A stretch of 64,000 nucleotides of DNA, taken from assembly GCA_963920575.1 (NCBI GenBank), contig OY986963.1:5680896-5744895 (forward strand). The letters run 5' to 3'. This DNA comes from Narthecium ossifragum (Eukaryota > Streptophyta > Magnoliopsida > Dioscoreales > Nartheciaceae). The notes beneath the pieces were generated by a model. It did no database searches and was not told the origin of the DNA. It was given only the letters and a program-made list of their open reading frames with translations. Within the stretch, counting starts at the first letter, position 1; each line of letters begins with the position of its first letter. The translations under genes and the position numbers were made by a program. This document shows positions 60,988 to 64,000 of the stretch, one piece after another.

Positions 60988-62951
60988 ATGGGTCGTCCTC
61001 AACAGAAACAAAACAAGGCCTCGTCTTCTGCCGCATCGTCTTCAGCTTCCCAGTGCACGCGGCCGACAGCGTCGGTGAGAAGAAAAAGGATAGCAAACAA
61101 GCATCCACCCATACCTGAGGAACCTGAGGGCGTAGTAGAGAGGACAGACGCGGCTAGTGAGGATGAGAAGGACGACTGTATCACCTGGGGCCTGTGGATA
61201 AGTCCGTGCTCATTGAGTTCAGAACACATGTCGCCAATGGCATATGGCAAGGAAATGAGCGTGGGCAACCACTTAAGATTTATGCCCGCGGGGCGTCAAC
61301 GACCAATTGGGAGGGAATGGACGTGCCGGGTTTCATGGAGATTGTGTGGGCAACGGGGCTAGGACACCTAGCGCATTGCTCCTACAAATCGATCAACAGT
61401 GCCATGGTAACAGCATTCGTTGAGAGATGGCATCCGGAGACGAATACTTTCCACCTCCCATGGGGTGAGATGACTGTTATCCTTGCTGACGTGGGAGTGA
61501 TTTTAGACATCCCTGTTGCCGAGGTGCCACTGGAGGAGAGGAAGATCAAACTGAGCAAAGCCACTGAATTGTATGTGAGGGCATTGGTTGATTATCTGGG
61601 AGTTCGTCATGAGGATGCTCTTGCGGAGGTCCGGAAGTGCGGGGGGTCTACAGTAAGGATGACATTTCTTAGAGATAATTGCACGGTCGAGTTGGTCGGT
61701 GTAGAGTGTTCAGCAAGGGCTTATATCCTCTACTTGATGGGGTGTACGCTCTTCTGTGACAAGTCGGGGTCCAGGGTACACCTGTCGATATTGCCCGCAT
61801 TGTCAGACGTTGGCGCCGTTGGTAAGTACGCATGGGGTGCTGCCGCACTTGTATACCTGTACCGACAACTTGGGCATGCCAGTAGATGGGGCGCATCGGC
61901 AATTGGTGGTTACCTCACTTTGTTAGAGGTATGTTCATCCTAGTAGATGTGTCCTACAATGTTTATTTTATTTAAGGGTACATGGAGTCTATGTTGAATT
62001 ATTTGTCTGTATTAGGCTTGGATATACGATCACTTCACTTCTGTTGTGGAAGCACGACGCAATTTGCATTATGAGCACGGACAACCACGTGTTTATCAAT
62101 GGTTGCCTGGTAGGAAGCCGGGGAAGCCAGAAGAGAACATCATAATTTACCGCGAGCGACTAAACCGACTGCTCCCAGATGAAGTAAGAATACTATTACA
62201 TCTGATAAGAATACTATTTCATTTTAAAAATACTCTTTCTAACGCAGGTGACATGGGATCCTTACCGTGGTTATCGAGGGATTCCTTTTCCTCGCGACGA
62301 TATCAGTTTCTTCTCCGGCACCCTAAGCTCCCCTGAGTGCAATGAACCTTACCATCCGGACATAGTGCTTCGCCAAATGGGTATTTGTCAGACCATCCCC
62401 GGGCCACCTGTGCAGCCAACGAAGTCCCACATGGGGGCCAAGGACTCGGCACGAGGTTACCACCGGGATTTCCCATTCACCCGGGCTTTCTGGTTGGACT
62501 ATGGATCACATAGCACTTCCATTGCCAGGACAGGGGTTCCGGTTAGACTGGGAAATGAGTGCGAGGCGGGATATATGCCATGGTACCGGTCCATCTCACA
62601 CATTTGTGTCCAAAACCCAGAACGGCAGTCTGCAACAGCCGATGCCGTCAATGAGCGATTGCCTGCGCTAGTAAGATTACTATGTTTATATTGCACAAGT
62701 AATAATTTCTGGTTTGAATTTAGTATATGTACTAATTTCTGGTTTGAATTTAATTGTAGTTCAATAGAGTCGCGAGGATGGTCGACGAAGCTTTTGGCGA
62801 AATGGGGACTACGACGCACGAGGAGCTGAGGGCCAGGGTAGCCCAGATCCATACTGCTGTGCATGGAGGGCATGATATGCGACAAACTTATACACGCCGG
62901 AGGCATGTGGGCGATGGAGAGGGCGGCAATCAACTTAGGCTTACACAATAG
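60988..62951 (+). pseudogene. Plant mobile domain (PMD) protein gene, probably transposon-derived, frameshifted
   Basis: PMD proteins (PF10536-type, 'aminotransferase-like plant mobile domain', relatives of MAIL/MAIN and PP7-long-form proteins) occur both in host genes and in Mutator-like transposons. An N-terminal frame opens at 60988 (MGRPQQKQNKASSS) and runs to about 61175 (SEDEKDD). The PMD frame opens after a stop at 61164 and reads LYHLGPVDKSVLIEFRTHVA in the other phase, so one base seems to be missing at 61171-61177. Remaining exons splice cleanly: to 61928, then 62016-62183, 62248-62670, 62760-62951, all phase 0. Signatures: VERWHPETNTFHLPWGEMTV, ILADVGVILDIPV, YRQLGHASRW, AWIYDHF, VTWDPYRGY. 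Ends GNQLRLTQ. The intact exons suggest recent activity; the shift could be real or an assembly error. Confidence 0.72.
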
Positions 62952-63204
62952 TTACCTGTTGGGTTAATGAATTGATGTGTAACTGATACATGACACTGAT
63001 GCCTCGTTTTTGGATGTGTAACTCATCTTAGATGTGTAACTGATAACTGAAACATGTTAGAGTAGATGATGGATGTGTAACTCATTTTTGTGTAGTTAGT
63101 GCTTGTAATTAACCAGCACTTGAATGATACGTGTTTTGATGTAGTTTCTAGCAGGATTTATATCGGGTTAACAGGTCCCTCTATATATCTGTTACAATGT
63201 GTTT

Positions 63205-63732
63205 CGGTACTCAAGTACCGGTGGGATTGAACATAGTCGGCATAAAGATACCGGGTTAATAAATAAACATCGGTAGTGTACTACCGAAGATACCAAATTT
63301 ACATGACAAATTACAGCACATCGGTATTCACAAACCGACATATTCTATATCTATCGGTGATGATATACCGATATTAGACATCGGTACCGTGCTACCGGCA
63401 CAATGTATACTTTTCGGTACTAGGGTACCGACGAAACGATTCCCTGTTCGGGAGTTTAGTTGGCAGTATACCACTTCTATTCTTTTGTATATCGGTAGTA
63501 TACTACCGAGGCCAGCAAATGTAAATGACAAATTACATCATCTCGGTATTCACATACCGACATATGATATATATATCGGTGGTGATATACCGATATTCTA
63601 TATCGGTACCGTGTTACCGGACAAATGTTATAATTAGCGGTACTGTGATACCGAAGAAACGATTCCCTGTTCGGGAGTTTAGTTGGCAGTATACTACTGC
63701 TATTTGTTTTTATATCGGTAGTATACTACCGA
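63205..63732. repeat. ~222-bp tandem repeat made of CGGTA...TACCG hairpins
   Basis: Unit boundaries recur at 63270, 63492 and 63715 (period 222-223), so there are two full copies, a partial third and a 5' partial. Each unit carries about five short inverted repeats, e.g. 63205-63220 (CGGTAC TCAA GTACCG), 63270-63287 (TCGGTAG TGTA CTACCGA), 63353-63372, 63415-63430, 63492-63509, 63543-63560 (7-bp arms), 63573-63596 (8-bp arms), 63638-63653, 63715-63732. A non-hairpin block, AACGATTCCCTGTTCGGGAG onward, is conserved at about 63435 and 63657. It lies 250 bp after the PMD stop codon. Confidence 0.92.
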
Positions 63733-63915
63733 TTATTAAGTTCTATGATCTTTAGTTGCATACCTATGTGGTTTTGACTAGTAGGATACAATGACTGAGC
63801 ACAGCGATCAGGAATGGGTACATTTAGCAAATAAAAATATTTGAGTACATAGCATAGTATAAATAAAGACTACATAGCATAGCATAAATAAAGAGTACAT
63901 AGCATGCTCCAATGG

Positions 63916-64000
63916 TCACTCAAGGTCTATCGTGTCCGTTGTAGCAACATCTGACGGCACGATTGACTCGAACTTCTTTATCTCCTCGCTATAAGAATCC
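63916..64000 (-). CDS. C-terminal end of an unidentified reading frame, cut by window edge
   Basis: On the minus strand an open frame enters from the right edge and reads DSYSEEIKKFESIVPSDVAT then TDTIDLE before TGA at 63916-63918, about 27 codons. Composition is protein-like (acidic, balanced). Not recognised; it could be the C-terminus of a transposase or host gene convergent with the PMD gene. It is too short to be sure that it is coding. Confidence 0.4.
   Translation of the reverse strand, partial: DSYSEEIKKFESIVPSDVATTDTIDLE

Noticed and set aside
63205..63732. CRISPR-like regularly spaced repeats
   Set aside because: Repeats are short palindromes within a 222-bp tandem unit with irregular spacing, in plant DNA with no cas genes.

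Overview
This is a stretch of flowering-plant nuclear DNA. It holds intron-rich genes with GT-AG splice sites, plastid DNA fragments inserted into introns, and many hAT, PIF/Harbinger and LTR-type remnants. Very long transposon-filled introns, GC-rich first exons and the CTR9 protein (which seems closer to monocot than to eudicot homologues, judged from memory) suggest a monocot with large introns. That assignment is an inference. There are no tRNA, rRNA, CRISPR or bacterial features.

Layout. (1) 206-25027, minus: a CTR9/VIP6 (Paf1 complex) gene that runs off the left edge. 16 exons (645 codons) are visible, spread over 25 kb. (2) 25583-27232, minus: a complete two-exon DUF641 (GIL1/IRKI-like) gene. 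(3) 29124-54277, minus: a complete 21-exon Sec1/Munc18 gene of the KEULE type, 677 codons over 25 kb. (4) 55105-59255, plus: a complete 8-exon class II CPD photolyase gene, head-to-head with SEC1 across an 827-bp intergenic region. (5) 60988-62951, plus: a plant mobile domain (PMD) gene of probable transposon origin with one frameshift. It is followed by a ~222-bp tandem array packed with CGGTA/TACCG hairpins (63205-63732) and by the C-terminal end of a convergent reading frame at the right edge.

The introns hold most of the DNA. One non-autonomous family with CAAGGATT termini, 7-8 bp target duplications and interiors full of CCGGCAC/GTGCCGG occurs about ten times, probably hAT. One copy sits exactly inside the terminal repeat of another. 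SEC1 intron 8 holds a 3.58-kb PIF/Harbinger element with TAA target duplications and a transposase broken by two stops and a frameshift. CTR9 introns hold plastid-derived rpoC2 and ndhD fragments. The ndhD piece is split by a member of the CAAGG family.

The four host genes are unrelated housekeeping or cellular genes (transcription elongation, signalling adaptor, vesicle fusion, DNA repair) and form no pathway together. Exon boundaries were derived by reading splice sites and checking that phases add up; no alignment was run. Observations most worth a second look: the hairpin array beside the PMD gene, the self-nested CAAGG elements, a 56-codon coding remnant inside one copy of that family, and a 63-bp in-frame exon-like segment in SEC1 intron 7.
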